Source of the DNA: Solicola gregarius
GTDB lineage: Bacteria; Actinomycetota; Actinomycetes; Propionibacteriales; Nocardioidaceae
Reading direction: 5' to 3'
Assembly: GCF_025790165.1 (NCBI RefSeq)
Contig: NZ_CP094970.1
Span: forward strand, 3,100,001 to 3,164,000
Length of the DNA: 64,000 nt
Shown: positions 27,610 to 36,673 of the stretch, piece after piece
Numbering within the stretch: position 1 is the stretch's first letter
How the letters are laid out: each line of letters starts with the position of its first letter
Notes under the pieces: generated by a model
Database searches by the model: none
What the model was told of the DNA's origin: nothing
Seen by the model: the letters and a program-made list of their open reading frames with translations, nothing else
Translations under genes and position numbers: made by a program

Positions 27610-29324
27610 CCAAAGATGCATTCGACATCGTGATCGTGGGCGGTGGCTCGGCCGGCTCGGCGCTCGCCAACCGGCTCAGCGGCGACTCGTCGGTCAGCGT
27701 GCTGGTACTGGAGGCGGGACGAAGCGACTTCAAGCTCGATCCCCTGATCCACATGCCGGCGGCGCTGCCGTACCCGATCGGCAACCGGCTCTACGACTGG
27801 AAGTACGAGTCGGAGCCCGAGCCGTACATGGGTGGGCGCCGCGTCTACCACGCACGCGGCAAGGTGCTCGGCGGGTCGAGCAGCATCAACGGGATGATCT
27901 TCCAGCGGGGCAACCCGATGGACCTCGAACGCTGGGCGGCCGACCCCGGCATGGAGTCGTGGGACTACGCGCACTGTCTGCCGTACTTCAAGCGGATGGA
28001 GAACTGCCTGGCCGGCGCCGATGCCTGGCGCGGCGGTAGCGGGCCGCTGGTGTTGGAGCGCGGGCCGGCGACGAACCCGTTGTTCGGCGCGTTCCTCGAG
28101 GCCACCGAGCAGGCCGGTTACCCGCGCACCGATGACGTCAACGGCTACCGGCAGGAGGGGTTCGCCCCGTTCGACCGCAACGTCCATCGCGGTCGCCGGT
28201 TGAGTGCGGCGCGCGCGTACCTCCATCCCGTGATGGGTCGCAAGAACCTCACGGTGGAGACGCTCGCCCACGTCACGGGTCTGCGGTTCGACGGCAAGCG
28301 CGTCGTCGGCGTCGACTACGTGCGCGGCGGCCGGCTGCACCGCTCGGTGACCGCCGGCGAGGTGATCCTGTGCGGCGGCGCGATCAACACGCCGCAGATC
28401 CTGCAGCTCGCCGGTATTGGACCCGCAGAGCATCTGCGCTCGGTCGGCATCGACCCGCTCGTCGACCTGCCCGGTGTCGGCTCCAATCTGCAGGACCACC
28501 TCGAGGTCTACATGCAGTACGCGAGCAAGCAGCCGGTATCGATAGCGCCATGGCTCAAGCACCGGCACAAGCCACGCGTTGCGTTGGAGTGGCTTGCGCG
28601 TCGCGGTGTCGGCGCGAGCAACCACTTCGAGGCCGGCGGGTTCATCCGCAGCAACGACCGGGTCGACTACCCCAACCAGATGTTCCACTTCCTGCCGATC
28701 GCGATCAGGTACGACGGGTCGCGACCGGCGGCCGAGCACGGGTACCAGGTGCACATCGGGCCGATGTACTCGGACTGTCGCGGTGACGTACTGGTCAAGA
28801 GCGCCAACCCGTACGAGAAGCCGGCGCTGCGGTTCAACTACCTGTCGACCGAGACCGACCGTCGCGAGTGGACCGAGATGGTGCGTGCGGCGCGGCGGAT
28901 CCTGAACCAGCCTGCCTTGGACCCGTTCAACGACGGGGAGATCTCTCCCGGGTCAGACGTCGAGACCGACGAAGAGATCCTGGACTGGGTCGCGCGCGAC
29001 GCCGAGACGTGCCTCCACCCGTCGTGCACCGCGAAGATGGGCACCGACGAGCTGAGCGTTCTCGACCCGAACACCATGCGGGTCAACGGTGTCGACGGGT
29101 TGCGCGTCGTCGACGGGTCTGCGATGCCGTACATCACCAACGGCAACATCTACGCGCCGATCATGATGCTCGCCGAGAAGGCGGCCGACCTGATCGCGGG
29201 AAATACGCCGCTCGAGCCGCTCGATGTCCCGTACTACCGCTATCGTGACGAGTCACCGCTGTACCCACCGGGGGACCCACGCAACGAGATGCCGACTGCC
29301 GGCAGGAGGGAGCCCCCGCGATGA
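27606..29324 (+). CDS. betA: choline dehydrogenase, GMC oxidoreductase
   Basis: FAD-dependent GMC-family enzyme of 572 residues, oxidising choline to betaine aldehyde and possibly further. [18 protein letters not shown] binds the ADP part of [21 protein letters not shown] is GMC signature 1, and [16 protein letters not shown] is signature 2. The active-site histidine lies in [11 protein letters not shown]. The start is GTG 27606 with GAGGAC upstream. It overlaps the transporter gene by 4 bases (ATGA). Confidence 0.92.
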   Translation: MTKDAFDIVIVGGGSAGSALANRLSGDSSVSVLVLEAGRSDFKLDPLIHMPAALPYPIGNRLYDWKYESEPEPYMGGRRVYHARGKVLGGSSSINGMIFQRGNPMDLERWAADPGMESWDYAHCLPYFKRMENCLAGADAWRGGSGPLVLERGPATNPLFGAFLEATEQAGYPRTDDVNGYRQEGFAPFDRNVHRGRRLSAARAYLHPVMGRKNLTVETLAHVTGLRFDGKRVVGVDYVRGGRLHRSVTAGEVILCGGAINTPQILQLAGIGPAEHLRSVGIDPLVDLPGVGSNLQDHLEVYMQYASKQPVSIAPWLKHRHKPRVALEWLARRGVGASNHFEAGGFIRSNDRVDYPNQMFHFLPIAIRYDGSRPAAEHGYQVHIGPMYSDCRGDVLVKSANPYEKPALRFNYLSTETDRREWTEMVRAARRILNQPALDPFNDGEISPGSDVETDEEILDWVARDAETCLHPSCTAKMGTDELSVLDPNTMRVNGVDGLRVVDGSAMPYITNGNIYAPIMMLAEKAADLIAGNTPLEPLDVPYYRYRDESPLYPPGDPRNEMPTAGRREPPR

Positions 29325-31366
29325 GCGTTACCGAGCGCGCCGAGGTGACCAGGGAACCCGACGAGCCGGAGGTACGCCCGAACTGGCCGGTGCTGGTCGG
29401 ATCGTCGATCTGCATCATCGCCATCGCGCTCTGGGCGATCATCGACCCCGAGTCGGCTGCCGTCAGACTCGGCGACCTACTCACCTGGGTGACGGAGTCG
29501 TTCGGATGGTTCTACGTCCTGATCGCCACCGTGTTCGTGGTCTTCGTCGTGCTGCTCGCATTCTCGAGATACGGCAAGGTCAAGCTCGGCCCGGAGCATT
29601 CGACGCCCGACTTCGGGATGTTCTCCTGGGCGTCGATGCTGTTCGCCGCGGGCATCGGCACCGACATCATGTTCTTCGCCGTCTCGGAGCCGGTCACGCA
29701 GTACCTCGCTCCTCCGACCGCCGAACCCGAGTCGGTCGACGCCGCACGCGAAGCGACGGTGTGGACGCTGTTCCACTACGGCATCACCGGCTGGGGCATG
29801 TACGCGCTGATGGGCATCGCCCTCGCGTACTTCGCGTTCCGGATGAACCTCCCGCTGAGCATTCGCTCCGCGGTCTATCCGATCTTCGGTAAGCGCATCT
29901 ACGGTCCGCTCGGCGACGGCATCGACCTCGCCGCCGTGATCGCGACGATCTTCGGCATCGCCGTGTCGCTCGGAATCGGCGTCGCCCAGATCAACTACGG
30001 GCTCGATGAGCTGTTCGGGATCGAGCAGGGCAAGGCGGCCCAGATCGGTTTGGTCGTCGTGGCGGTCGTCGCGGCGTCGGCGTCGGCCGTATCCGGCGTC
30101 GACAAGGGCATCAAGTTCCTGTCGCAGCTCAACGTGATCCTCGCACTCGGGCTCGCGTTCTTCATCGTCGTCACCGGGCGTACGCAGTTTCTGCTGAATG
30201 CCCTCGTCGAGAACACCGGCGACTTCGTCAGCAAGTTCCCGGGCATGACGATGGAGACGTTCGCGCAGGACCCGCAGCCGGAGTGGATGAGCCTGTGGAC
30301 GCTGTTCTTCTGGGCATGGTGGATCGCGTGGGCGTCCTTCGTCGGGATGTTCCTCGCCCGGATCTCGCGCGGGCGTACGATCCGCCAGTTCGTCACCGGC
30401 ACGATGATCATCCCGTTCACGTACATCCTGATGTGGGTGTCCATCTATGGCAACGCCGCGCTCGACAGGGTTCGTGGCGGCGACGCCGATTTCGGTGCCG
30501 CGACCGCTGCCGATCCCGCGAGCGGGCTCTGGGAGCTGCTACGGGACTATCCGTGGTTCCCGTTCATCGCCGGCGTGGCGATCATCGTCGGGCTGTTGTT
30601 CTACGTGACGTCTGCGGACTCCGGTGCCTTGGTGATGGGCAACCTGACGACGTTCCGGCGTACGCCGCGGTCCGACGCCCCACCATGGCTGCGGATCTTC
30701 TGGGCCTCCATCACCGGGCTCCTCACCATCGCGATGCTCGGTGTGGGAGACAACGGGATCATCGCGTTGCAGAACGCGACCGTGGTGATGGGGCTGCCGT
30801 TCGCGTTCGTGATGGTGCTGCTGATGTTCGGGCTGTACAAGGCACTGCGGGTCGAGGGGCACCGTGAGGACAGTCGCGCCGCGATCCTGCCGGCGCAGCT
30901 GTCGGGCCGCGTTCACCACGACGGAGCGCCCGGATCGAAGGTCGGCCGCTTCTGGCAGGAGCGGCTGCGGCGGGCGATGACGTTCGCCGACACGGCAGAG
31001 GTCTCGACCTTCCTCAGTGACACTGCGCTACCGGCCATGCGTGAAGTACGCGAGGAGCTCGCGGAGCACGGGGTCGAGGCCACCTGTCACACGGCCGGCG
31101 ACAGCGAGTCGCCGACGCATGTCGAGCTCGAGGTCGAGCTCAGTGCGGACGACCAGACGTTCCGCTACCGGCTCGTTCCACTGCAGGCGGAGCTGCCCGC
31201 GTACCGGACGAACGGCGACGGCGAGCGGACGTACTCACGCGTCGAGGTGCATCTCGGCGAGGGCGGCCAGGGCTATGACGTGATGGGCTACAGCCATATG
31301 CAGCTGATCGACGACATGCTCGACCAGTACGAGCGCCACCTGGAGTTCCTCCGCCTCGGCCAGTAA
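29321..31366 (+). CDS. betT: BCCT family choline/betaine transporter
   Basis: A 681-residue secondary transporter with about twelve helices (residues 25-510) and a cytoplasmic C-terminal domain of about 150 residues, the long tail seen in BetT-type osmoregulated carriers. [18 protein letters not shown] is the conserved BCCT segment near helix 3-4, and [20 protein letters not shown] contains the tryptophan-rich substrate box. Translation is coupled to betA. Choline is the likely substrate because the two oxidising enzymes share the operon. A family 1 palindrome follows the stop directly. Confidence 0.92.
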   Translation: MSVTERAEVTREPDEPEVRPNWPVLVGSSICIIAIALWAIIDPESAAVRLGDLLTWVTESFGWFYVLIATVFVVFVVLLAFSRYGKVKLGPEHSTPDFGMFSWASMLFAAGIGTDIMFFAVSEPVTQYLAPPTAEPESVDAAREATVWTLFHYGITGWGMYALMGIALAYFAFRMNLPLSIRSAVYPIFGKRIYGPLGDGIDLAAVIATIFGIAVSLGIGVAQINYGLDELFGIEQGKAAQIGLVVVAVVAASASAVSGVDKGIKFLSQLNVILALGLAFFIVVTGRTQFLLNALVENTGDFVSKFPGMTMETFAQDPQPEWMSLWTLFFWAWWIAWASFVGMFLARISRGRTIRQFVTGTMIIPFTYILMWVSIYGNAALDRVRGGDADFGAATAADPASGLWELLRDYPWFPFIAGVAIIVGLLFYVTSADSGALVMGNLTTFRRTPRSDAPPWLRIFWASITGLLTIAMLGVGDNGIIALQNATVVMGLPFAFVMVLLMFGLYKALRVEGHREDSRAAILPAQLSGRVHHDGAPGSKVGRFWQERLRRAMTFADTAEVSTFLSDTALPAMREVREELAEHGVEATCHTAGDSESPTHVELEVELSADDQTFRYRLVPLQAELPAYRTNGDGERTYSRVEVHLGEGGQGYDVMGYSHMQLIDDMLDQYERHLEFLRLGQ

Positions 31367-31464
31367 CGGTGAGGAGAGAGTTCTGGCCCGGTGAGGAGAG
31401 GATCCCGGCCCCGCCGCGCGGCCGGAACTCTCTCCTCACCGGGCCAGAACTCTCTCCTCACCGT
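31366..31464. terminator. 35-bp-arm palindrome between convergent genes (family 1)
   Basis: The arm 31366-31400, beginning ACGGTGAGGAGAGAGTTCTG, is perfectly complementary to 31430-31464. Pairing continues imperfectly to 31410/31420 around a GC-rich loop. The element runs from the betT stop to 2 bases before the stop of the facing gene. It shares its arm sequence with 19701-19802. Confidence 0.8.
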
Positions 31465-31466
31465 GG

Positions 31467-32771
31467 TCAGACGGCCGCGTCGAGGCCCTTCTGCTTCAGC
31501 AGCTCACGCTGGTTGGGGTTGACCGACGGGCGGAACGGCATCTCGACGACCTCGGCGCGGACGGGCTCACCCGGCGTCTCGGCGTACTCGTCGGGGAGAT
31601 GGATCCACAGCTCCGTGCCGAGCTCGGTCAGCGACATCGGTACGTGCCCCATCGCGATGTTGGTGCCAAGCTCGGGGGAGTACCACGGCGAGGTGACGTA
31701 CCCGATCGGCTCGCCGCCCTCGATCGCGCTGATCAGCCAGAAGTCCGGCGCGTAGTCGTCGATCGGCTTGCCGGCGAGCTTCATCCCCACGAGCTTGTGC
31801 GTGAACGGCGGGTCGCCGGCCTCGAGCCGGTCGCGTGCGGCCTCCAGAGCGGCCTTGCCGATGTAGTCGGCGGCCTTCTTGCGCGGCACCTGGTACGCGA
31901 GGTTGACTTGGAACGGCAGGGTCTCGAAGTCCATGTCCTGGCCCCACGAGAGGATTCCCGCCGCGATCCGACGATGATGCGACGGCGCGACGACCTTGAG
32001 GTTGTGTCGCTCGCCCGCCTCGAGGACGGCGGTCCACATCTGCTCGGCGTACTGCGTCGCGTCGCGCAGGTAGATCTCGTAGCCCTTCTCGCCGGTGAAC
32101 CCGGTCTGCGAGATGATCACGTCGCAGCCACCGACGGCCGATGCCATCAGGCCGTACGACGGGATGTCTCGCGCGGCCGGACCGACGAGGTCGACCATCA
32201 GGTCGACCGACTTCGGCCCCTGGATCTGCACGGGCGATACGTCGATCTCGGCGATGTCGACGTCGAATCGCCTTCCCACGTTGACACCCTGCAGCCAGAG
32301 CATCAGGTCGGTGTCGGACAGGCTGAACCAGAACTCGTCCTCGGCGATGCGCAGCAGCACCGGGTCGTTGAGGATTCCGCCTTCCTCGTTGCACAGGATG
32401 ACGTACCGCGCGCGCATGGGCGGGATCTTCGTCGCGTCGCGGGTGATGACGTAGTTGACGAAGGCCTCGGCGTCGGGACCCTTCACCTGGATCTGTCGCT
32501 CGACGGCGACGTTCCACAGCGTCACATCGTTGACGAGCGCGTCGTACTCGGCCATCATGCCGCCCTCTTCGCGGGGTACGTACCCACGAGGGTGGTACAT
32601 GCGGTTGTACACCGACGCACGCCAGCAACCCGCCTGCATGGACAGCTCCCAATAGGGGGATTTGCGTACGCGCGTGTCGATCAGGGTCTCGACCGGCGTC
32701 GGCCCGGACTGCCGAAGGTTGATGGGTACGCGCCGGTCGCTCTGGTCGACCGAGGGGACGTTGTAGTTCAT
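31467..32771 (-). CDS. DmdA-like GcvT-family methyltransferase
   Basis: A 434-residue tetrahydrofolate-dependent methyltransferase of the aminomethyltransferase fold. Stretches such as DVTLWNVAVERQIQVKGPDA, ILNDPVLLRIAEDEFWFSLSD and VQIQGPKSVDLMVDLVG resemble DMSP demethylase DmdA more than glycine-cleavage GcvT. LigM-type O-demethylases are another relative. The ATG at 32771 has GGGAGA 8 bases upstream. It is divergent from a MetF-like gene, the pairing expected when 5-methyl-folate is the product. In this choline/betaine island I infer glycine betaine as substrate; DMSP or a methoxy compound remain possible. Confidence 0.82.
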   Translation of the reverse strand: MNYNVPSVDQSDRRVPINLRQSGPTPVETLIDTRVRKSPYWELSMQAGCWRASVYNRMYHPRGYVPREEGGMMAEYDALVNDVTLWNVAVERQIQVKGPDAEAFVNYVITRDATKIPPMRARYVILCNEEGGILNDPVLLRIAEDEFWFSLSDTDLMLWLQGVNVGRRFDVDIAEIDVSPVQIQGPKSVDLMVDLVGPAARDIPSYGLMASAVGGCDVIISQTGFTGEKGYEIYLRDATQYAEQMWTAVLEAGERHNLKVVAPSHHRRIAAGILSWGQDMDFETLPFQVNLAYQVPRKKAADYIGKAALEAARDRLEAGDPPFTHKLVGMKLAGKPIDDYAPDFWLISAIEGGEPIGYVTSPWYSPELGTNIAMGHVPMSLTELGTELWIHLPDEYAETPGEPVRAEVVEMPFRPSVNPNQRELLKQKGLDAAV

Positions 32772-32876
32772 GGGGCTTTCTCCCGACGCTCTTGGGAACT
32801 CGCCGGACCACGACGTCCGGAGAGCCGATGTGCACTTCATTGGGAACGGGTCCGTGTCGCTGGCTTTATGTTCTAG

Positions 32877-32902
32877 ATTATGGAACTCGATTCCCATATT
32901 AT
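32877..32902. promoter_or_regulatory. IclR-type box between two divergent -10 elements
   Basis: TGGAACTCGATTCCCA (32881-32896) fits TGGAA-N5-TTCC, the plan of the E. coli IclR box. It lies between CATAAT on the minus strand (32877-32882) and TATTAT on the plus strand (32897-32902), in an AT-rich island within GC-rich DNA. One of the two nearby IclR proteins is the likely binder and would repress both genes. Confidence 0.5.
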
Positions 32903-32983
32903 GAGTGTAGAGTTGAAGAGGCATCGGGAGCAAGGGCTTCGCCTCTTTGTCCGACCAGCGTGTCGCAAGGGAAGAGATCGACC

Positions 32984-33847
32984 ATGCGGAACAGATCGGA
33001 AGCCGCGTTCGTACGCGAGCTGCTGGAGTCGGCGAGGTACGAGATCCTGCCGACCAAGTCCATCTCGGAACAGGTCCTCCAACACGTGCCCCTGGGGCGA
33101 ACCCTCACCGTGACCGCATCGATGAGTCTTGGCCTCGGTGCGACCGTCGATGTGGCTGAATCCCTGCAGCGGATGGGATATCGCGCCGTGCCGCATCTCG
33201 CAGCGCGGATGATCGGGAGCCGAGCGGAGCTCGAGGAGATCGTCGCTCGGCTCGTCGCCGCCGGCATCGACAGCGTGTTCGTCCCGGCTGGCGACGCGAC
33301 GCCGCCCACCGGACCGTACGCGTCCTCGCTCGACCTGCTCCGCGACCTCTCCGCGATGGCCGCGCCGTTCCGACACGTCGGCATCGCGGGCTACCCCGAG
33401 TCGCATCCGACGATTCACGACGACATCACCATCCAGGCGATGTGGGACAAACGTGACTACGCGACCCATGTCGTGAGCAACCTGTGCTTCGACCCCGCCG
33501 TGCTGACGTCGTGGGTGCATCGGATCCGTACCCGTGGCACGACGATGCCGCTACTGATCGGGATGCCGGGCCGGGTCGAACGCGCCAAGCTGCTGTCGAT
33601 GGCGGGCAAGATCGGCGTCGGTGAGTCGACCCGGTTCCTCGCCAAGAACAAGTCGACGTTCGCGCGCATCGCTACGCCCGGCGGTTACAACCCGCAGCGT
33701 TTCATCGAGCGGATCACGCCGCTGATCGCACAGCCGCAGGCGAACGTCGAGGGCCTGCACATCTTCACGTTCAACCAGGTCGCCGCGACGGAGCAGTGGC
33801 GGCGACAGTGGGCGGCGCGCCTGGAGGGCCTCGCGGTCGCCCGCTGA
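32984..33847 (+). CDS. methylenetetrahydrofolate reductase-like protein
   Basis: A 287-residue protein of the MetF fold but diverged. YEILPT near residue 19 is the likely counterpart of the catalytic FEFFPP glutamate motif. FVPAGDATPPTGPYASSLDLL matches the GD loop, GIAGYPESHPT the FAD-binding YPE-HP motif, and LHIFTFNQV the C-terminal LHFYTLN strand. GGGAAGAG precedes the ATG. Placed divergently from the DmdA-like gene, it probably runs in the oxidative direction, turning 5-methyl- into 5,10-methylene-tetrahydrofolate, rather than serving methionine synthesis. Confidence 0.82.
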   Translation: MRNRSEAAFVRELLESARYEILPTKSISEQVLQHVPLGRTLTVTASMSLGLGATVDVAESLQRMGYRAVPHLAARMIGSRAELEEIVARLVAAGIDSVFVPAGDATPPTGPYASSLDLLRDLSAMAAPFRHVGIAGYPESHPTIHDDITIQAMWDKRDYATHVVSNLCFDPAVLTSWVHRIRTRGTTMPLLIGMPGRVERAKLLSMAGKIGVGESTRFLAKNKSTFARIATPGGYNPQRFIERITPLIAQPQANVEGLHIFTFNQVAATEQWRRQWAARLEGLAVAR

Positions 33848-33854
33848 GCCGCCC

Positions 33855-33912
33855 TGGGCATGACGTTTCGGCCGCTGTTGTCGCGAAAGAATGGCCTGAA
33901 ACGTCATGCCCA
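33855..33912. terminator. palindromic terminator between convergent genes (family 2)
   Basis: TGGGCATGACGTTTCGGCC (33855-33873) pairs with GGCCTGAAACGTCATGCCCA (33893-33912) with one bulged base. It separates the MetF-like gene and the facing IclR gene. Confidence 0.75.
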
Positions 33913-33926
33913 CGGGGGCGGGTGGG

Positions 33927-34685
33927 TCAGCTCGGGACGTTCTTGCGCAGGCGACGTGAGAGCACCTTGGCGAGCATGTCCGACTCGGCCACCAGCAGCT
34001 CGCCGTAGCGGCGATGCTCCTCCGCGAGGCGAAGCGACGGCCCGGAGATGCCGATCGCCGCGTGCACAGTGCCGTCGGGCCCGCGTACGGGAGCCGCGAC
34101 GGCGTCGAGACCCTCCTCGAACTCCCCATGCGTCACGGCGTACCCGAGCTCGCGCACACCGCGCAGATCGCGATCGAGTGCGGCCCGCGACGTGAGCGTG
34201 TTCTGCGTACGTCCCTGCAGGCGTCCGCGCGGCATCGGCAGCGCCTCGAACGCGTACATCACCTTGCCGAGTGCGGACGTGTGCGGCGGCACCTCGACAT
34301 CGACCCAGTTCGTCGCGCCGAGGACGAACGTCGAGTCGACCTGGGCGACATGCACGACCGTGTCGCCGCTGGGCACGCCGAGATTGACCGTTTCGCCGGT
34401 CTCCTCGCCGACCCGCTCGAGCGCGGGCTCCGCGGCCGCCGCGAGCGACTCGACCCGGTCGAAGCGCGCCGCGTACTGCGCGAACAGCACGCCACCGCGG
34501 AACCGGCCGTCCTTGTCGCGCTCGAGCAGGCCGTTGCGCTCGAGGGCCTGCAGCAGGCGTGAAACCGTCGACCGCGCGAGATCGGTCATCTCGACGACCT
34601 GCGTGTACGTGACAGGCTCCTCCGAGCGAACGACGAGCGACAGCACTTCCGCCGCGCGATCGATCGACTGGGTGCCGTGACTCAT
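33927..34685 (-). CDS. IclR family regulator
   Basis: A 252-residue IclR protein: winged helix at residues 1-65 (TYTQVVEMTDLARSTVSRLL) and effector domain with ETGETVNLGVPSGDTVVHVA and GEFEEGLDAVAAPVRGPDG. GAAGG lies 7 bases before the ATG. It is the first of two IclR genes in the island and is likely to answer choline, betaine or a breakdown product. A GCGTACC-AAT-GGTACGC dyad lies upstream of its start and may mediate self-control. Confidence 0.9.
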   Translation of the reverse strand: MSHGTQSIDRAAEVLSLVVRSEEPVTYTQVVEMTDLARSTVSRLLQALERNGLLERDKDGRFRGGVLFAQYAARFDRVESLAAAAEPALERVGEETGETVNLGVPSGDTVVHVAQVDSTFVLGATNWVDVEVPPHTSALGKVMYAFEALPMPRGRLQGRTQNTLTSRAALDRDLRGVRELGYAVTHGEFEEGLDAVAAPVRGPDGTVHAAIGISGPSLRLAEEHRRYGELLVAESDMLAKVLSRRLRKNVPS

Positions 34686-34765
34686 GCAATGCCTTCTCGG
34701 TCGGGTACGCCCCTCGCTCGCGTGCCCGGGGCGGGCATGCCGCAGCGCCGGGACGGGTCGGGTGT

Positions 34766-34782
34766 GCGTACCAATGGTACGC
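34766..34782. promoter_or_regulatory. dyad upstream of the IclR gene
   Basis: GCGTACC-AAT-GGTACGC, perfect 7-base arms, about 80 bases upstream of the regulator start and 74 bases past the purU stop. Candidate autoregulatory site. Confidence 0.4.
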
Positions 34783-34855
34783 GCGTACGTTCGCTCGTCC
34801 GCGCGCCCCGCCGGTCGGTACGTCTGGTCACGTCCCTCGCTACGCGACTCCCCGC

Positions 34856-35722
34856 TCAGTCGAACACGACGACGCGGGAACCATCGAGCAGCAACCGCGT
34901 CTCGGTGTGCCAGCGCACGGCGCGCGCGAGCACGTTCGACTCCACGTCGCGGCCGGCCTGCACGAGCTCGTCCGGCGTCATGCGGTGGTGCACGCGGGTC
35001 ACTCCCTGCTCGATGATCGGGCCTTCGTCGAGGTCGGCCGTGACGTAGTGCGCCGTGGCGCCGATCAGCTTCACCCCGCGGTCATGCGCCTGGTGGTACG
35101 GCTTCGCGCCCTTGAAGCTGGGGAGGAACGAGTGGTGGATGTTGATGATCCGCCCGGACAGCCGCTTGCAGACGTCGTCCGACAGCACCTGCATGTACCG
35201 CGCCAGTACCACCAGGTCGATGTCGAGTTCGTCGATCAGCTCCAGCAGCGCCGCCTCCGCCTCGTACTTGTTGTCGGCGCCGACCGGTATGTGGTGGAAC
35301 GGCACGTCGTACGTCGCGGTGAGCCGCTCGAAGTCGCGGTGGTTCGACACGACCGCCGGGATCTCGATGTTGAGCGCGCCGGCCTGGTGGCGGAACAACA
35401 GGTCGTTCAGGCAGTGGCCGATCCGCGACACGAGTACGAGCGTGCGATAGGGCTCGTCCGCGGGAAAGAGGTTCCAGGTCATCTGGTACGTGGTCGCGAC
35501 GCCGGTGAAGCTGTCGCGGAGCTGCTCCAATGCAGCGTGCTCGACCTCGAAGTGCACGCGCATGAAGAAGGACCCGGCCATCCGGTCGTCGAACTGCTGG
35601 GAGTCGATGATGTTCGCGCCGTGCTGGACGAGGAATCCGGTGACGGCGTGCACGAGGCCCGGCCGGTCGGTACATGACAGTACGAGGACGTAGCTGGGCA
35701 CAGGAGCGGGAGCGGCTGCCAT
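34856..35722 (-). CDS. purU: formyltetrahydrofolate deformylase
   Basis: Hydrolyses 10-formyl-tetrahydrofolate to formate and free tetrahydrofolate; 288 residues. The N-terminal ACT domain (SYVLVLSCTDRPGLVHAVTG) is followed by a formyltransferase-like domain with INIHHSFLPSFKGA and the catalytic aspartate in VTADLDEGPIIEQ. AAGGAG lies 8 bases before the ATG at 35722. In this island it would regenerate folate when demethylation floods the one-carbon pool. It is divergent from the second IclR gene, 49 bases away. Confidence 0.94.
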   Translation of the reverse strand: MAAAPAPVPSYVLVLSCTDRPGLVHAVTGFLVQHGANIIDSQQFDDRMAGSFFMRVHFEVEHAALEQLRDSFTGVATTYQMTWNLFPADEPYRTLVLVSRIGHCLNDLLFRHQAGALNIEIPAVVSNHRDFERLTATYDVPFHHIPVGADNKYEAEAALLELIDELDIDLVVLARYMQVLSDDVCKRLSGRIINIHHSFLPSFKGAKPYHQAHDRGVKLIGATAHYVTADLDEGPIIEQGVTRVHHRMTPDELVQAGRDVESNVLARAVRWHTETRLLLDGSRVVVFD

Positions 35723-35733
35723 GGGAAGACTCC

Positions 35734-35772
35734 TTACGAAATTGTTGAGCATTCTGCACTAGGGTTTCGGTA
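35734..35772. promoter_or_regulatory. shared purU/IclR control region
   Basis: TTACGAAA (35734-35741) and TTTCGGTA (35765-35772) form an imperfect inverted repeat. Between them TAGGGT (35760-35765) is the -10 element of the IclR gene. A related TTTCG half-site occurs before the dimethylglycine dehydrogenase gene at 36614. Confidence 0.35.
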
Positions 35773-36575
35773 TGAGCAACAACAATGCTGGCGCGCCGTC
35801 GCGTCCGAGTGCGGTCCAGTCGGTCGACCGGGCGATCAGTGTCCTCGAGGTGCTCGCGCACGCCGGCCAGGCCGGCGTCACCGAGATCGCAGCGGAGCTC
35901 GGCGTACACAAGTCGACGGCGTTCCGGCTGGTGTCGGCGCTCGAGGCGCGCGAGCTCGTCGAGCAGGACTCCGACCGAGGGAAGTACCGGCTCGGACTCG
36001 GCATCCTGCGCCTCGCGGGAGCGACGACGGCACGCCTCGACGTCGTACAGGAGGCTCGGCCCAAGGCGCGAACGCTCGCGATCGAAACGGGCGAGACCGT
36101 CAACATCGCCGTACTGAGCGAGGGCGCGGCGCTGTACCTCGACCAGGTCGCGGGCTCGTCTTCGGTGCAGTCGTCGCACAACTGGGTCGGCCAGCGCATC
36201 CCGCTGCACGCCACGTCGAACGGAAAGACGCTGCTGTCGGGGCTCACAGACGACCAGATCCGCCGGGAGACCGGACGGAAGCTCGCCGCGTACACGCCGA
36301 AGACGGTCACCGACCACACGACCCTGCTCGCCGAGGTCGCGGAGGTACGCGCGGACGGCTACTCGGTCGTCTCCGACGAGCTCGAGATCGGGCTCACCGC
36401 TGTCGCCGCGCCACTTCGCAACGCACACGGCGATGTCGTCGCCTCCCTTTCGGTCTCGGGGCCGACCTTCCGCTTCGACGCGGACAAGGTCGACGCGGCC
36501 CGCAAGCACGTGGTCGCGGCCGCCGAGGAGATCTCCGCCCGCCTCGGCTGGCGCCTCTCGCCGGGAAGTGCTTGA
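35772..36575 (+). CDS. IclR family regulator
   Basis: A 267-residue IclR protein: winged helix (TEIAAELGVHKSTAFRLVSA) at about residues 30-75 and effector domain (IETGETVNIAVLSEGAALYL, then SDELEIGLTAVAAPLRNAHG). TAGGGT sits exactly at -12 to -7 before the ATG, so the mRNA is probably leaderless. It lies between purU (divergent) and the dimethylglycine dehydrogenase-EtfBA operon, its most likely targets. Confidence 0.9.
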   Translation: MSNNNAGAPSRPSAVQSVDRAISVLEVLAHAGQAGVTEIAAELGVHKSTAFRLVSALEARELVEQDSDRGKYRLGLGILRLAGATTARLDVVQEARPKARTLAIETGETVNIAVLSEGAALYLDQVAGSSSVQSSHNWVGQRIPLHATSNGKTLLSGLTDDQIRRETGRKLAAYTPKTVTDHTTLLAEVAEVRADGYSVVSDELEIGLTAVAAPLRNAHGDVVASLSVSGPTFRFDADKVDAARKHVVAAAEEISARLGWRLSPGSA

Positions 36576-36612
36576 CAGGGGATTCGGAGGGGAGCGACGA
36601 TTCGGGGAGAGT

Positions 36613-36648
36613 GTTTCGCATAACGCTCCGAGTTGCGTAGTATGAAAC
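36613..36648 (+). promoter_or_regulatory. promoter and imperfect inverted repeat before the dimethylglycine dehydrogenase gene
   Basis: TTTCGCATAACGC (36614-36626) and GCGTAGTATGAAA (36635-36647) are an imperfect inverted repeat. The -10 hexamer TAGTAT (36638-36643) lies in the right arm, so a bound regulator would block transcription. The AGGAAGG ribosome site follows near 36661. Confidence 0.4.
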
Positions 36649-36673
36649 AAGTCGCTTCGTAGGAAGGTCGCAC

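Noticed and set aside
25343-27784. An 813-codon open frame antisense to betB
   Set aside because: It overlaps betB, the reductase and the start of betA, with no recognisable domain; a product of high third-position GC.
32792-32983. A longer N-terminus for the MetF-like protein starting at 32792
   Set aside because: The extension would cover the divergent promoter and the IclR-type box, while GGGAAGAG marks the ATG at 32984.
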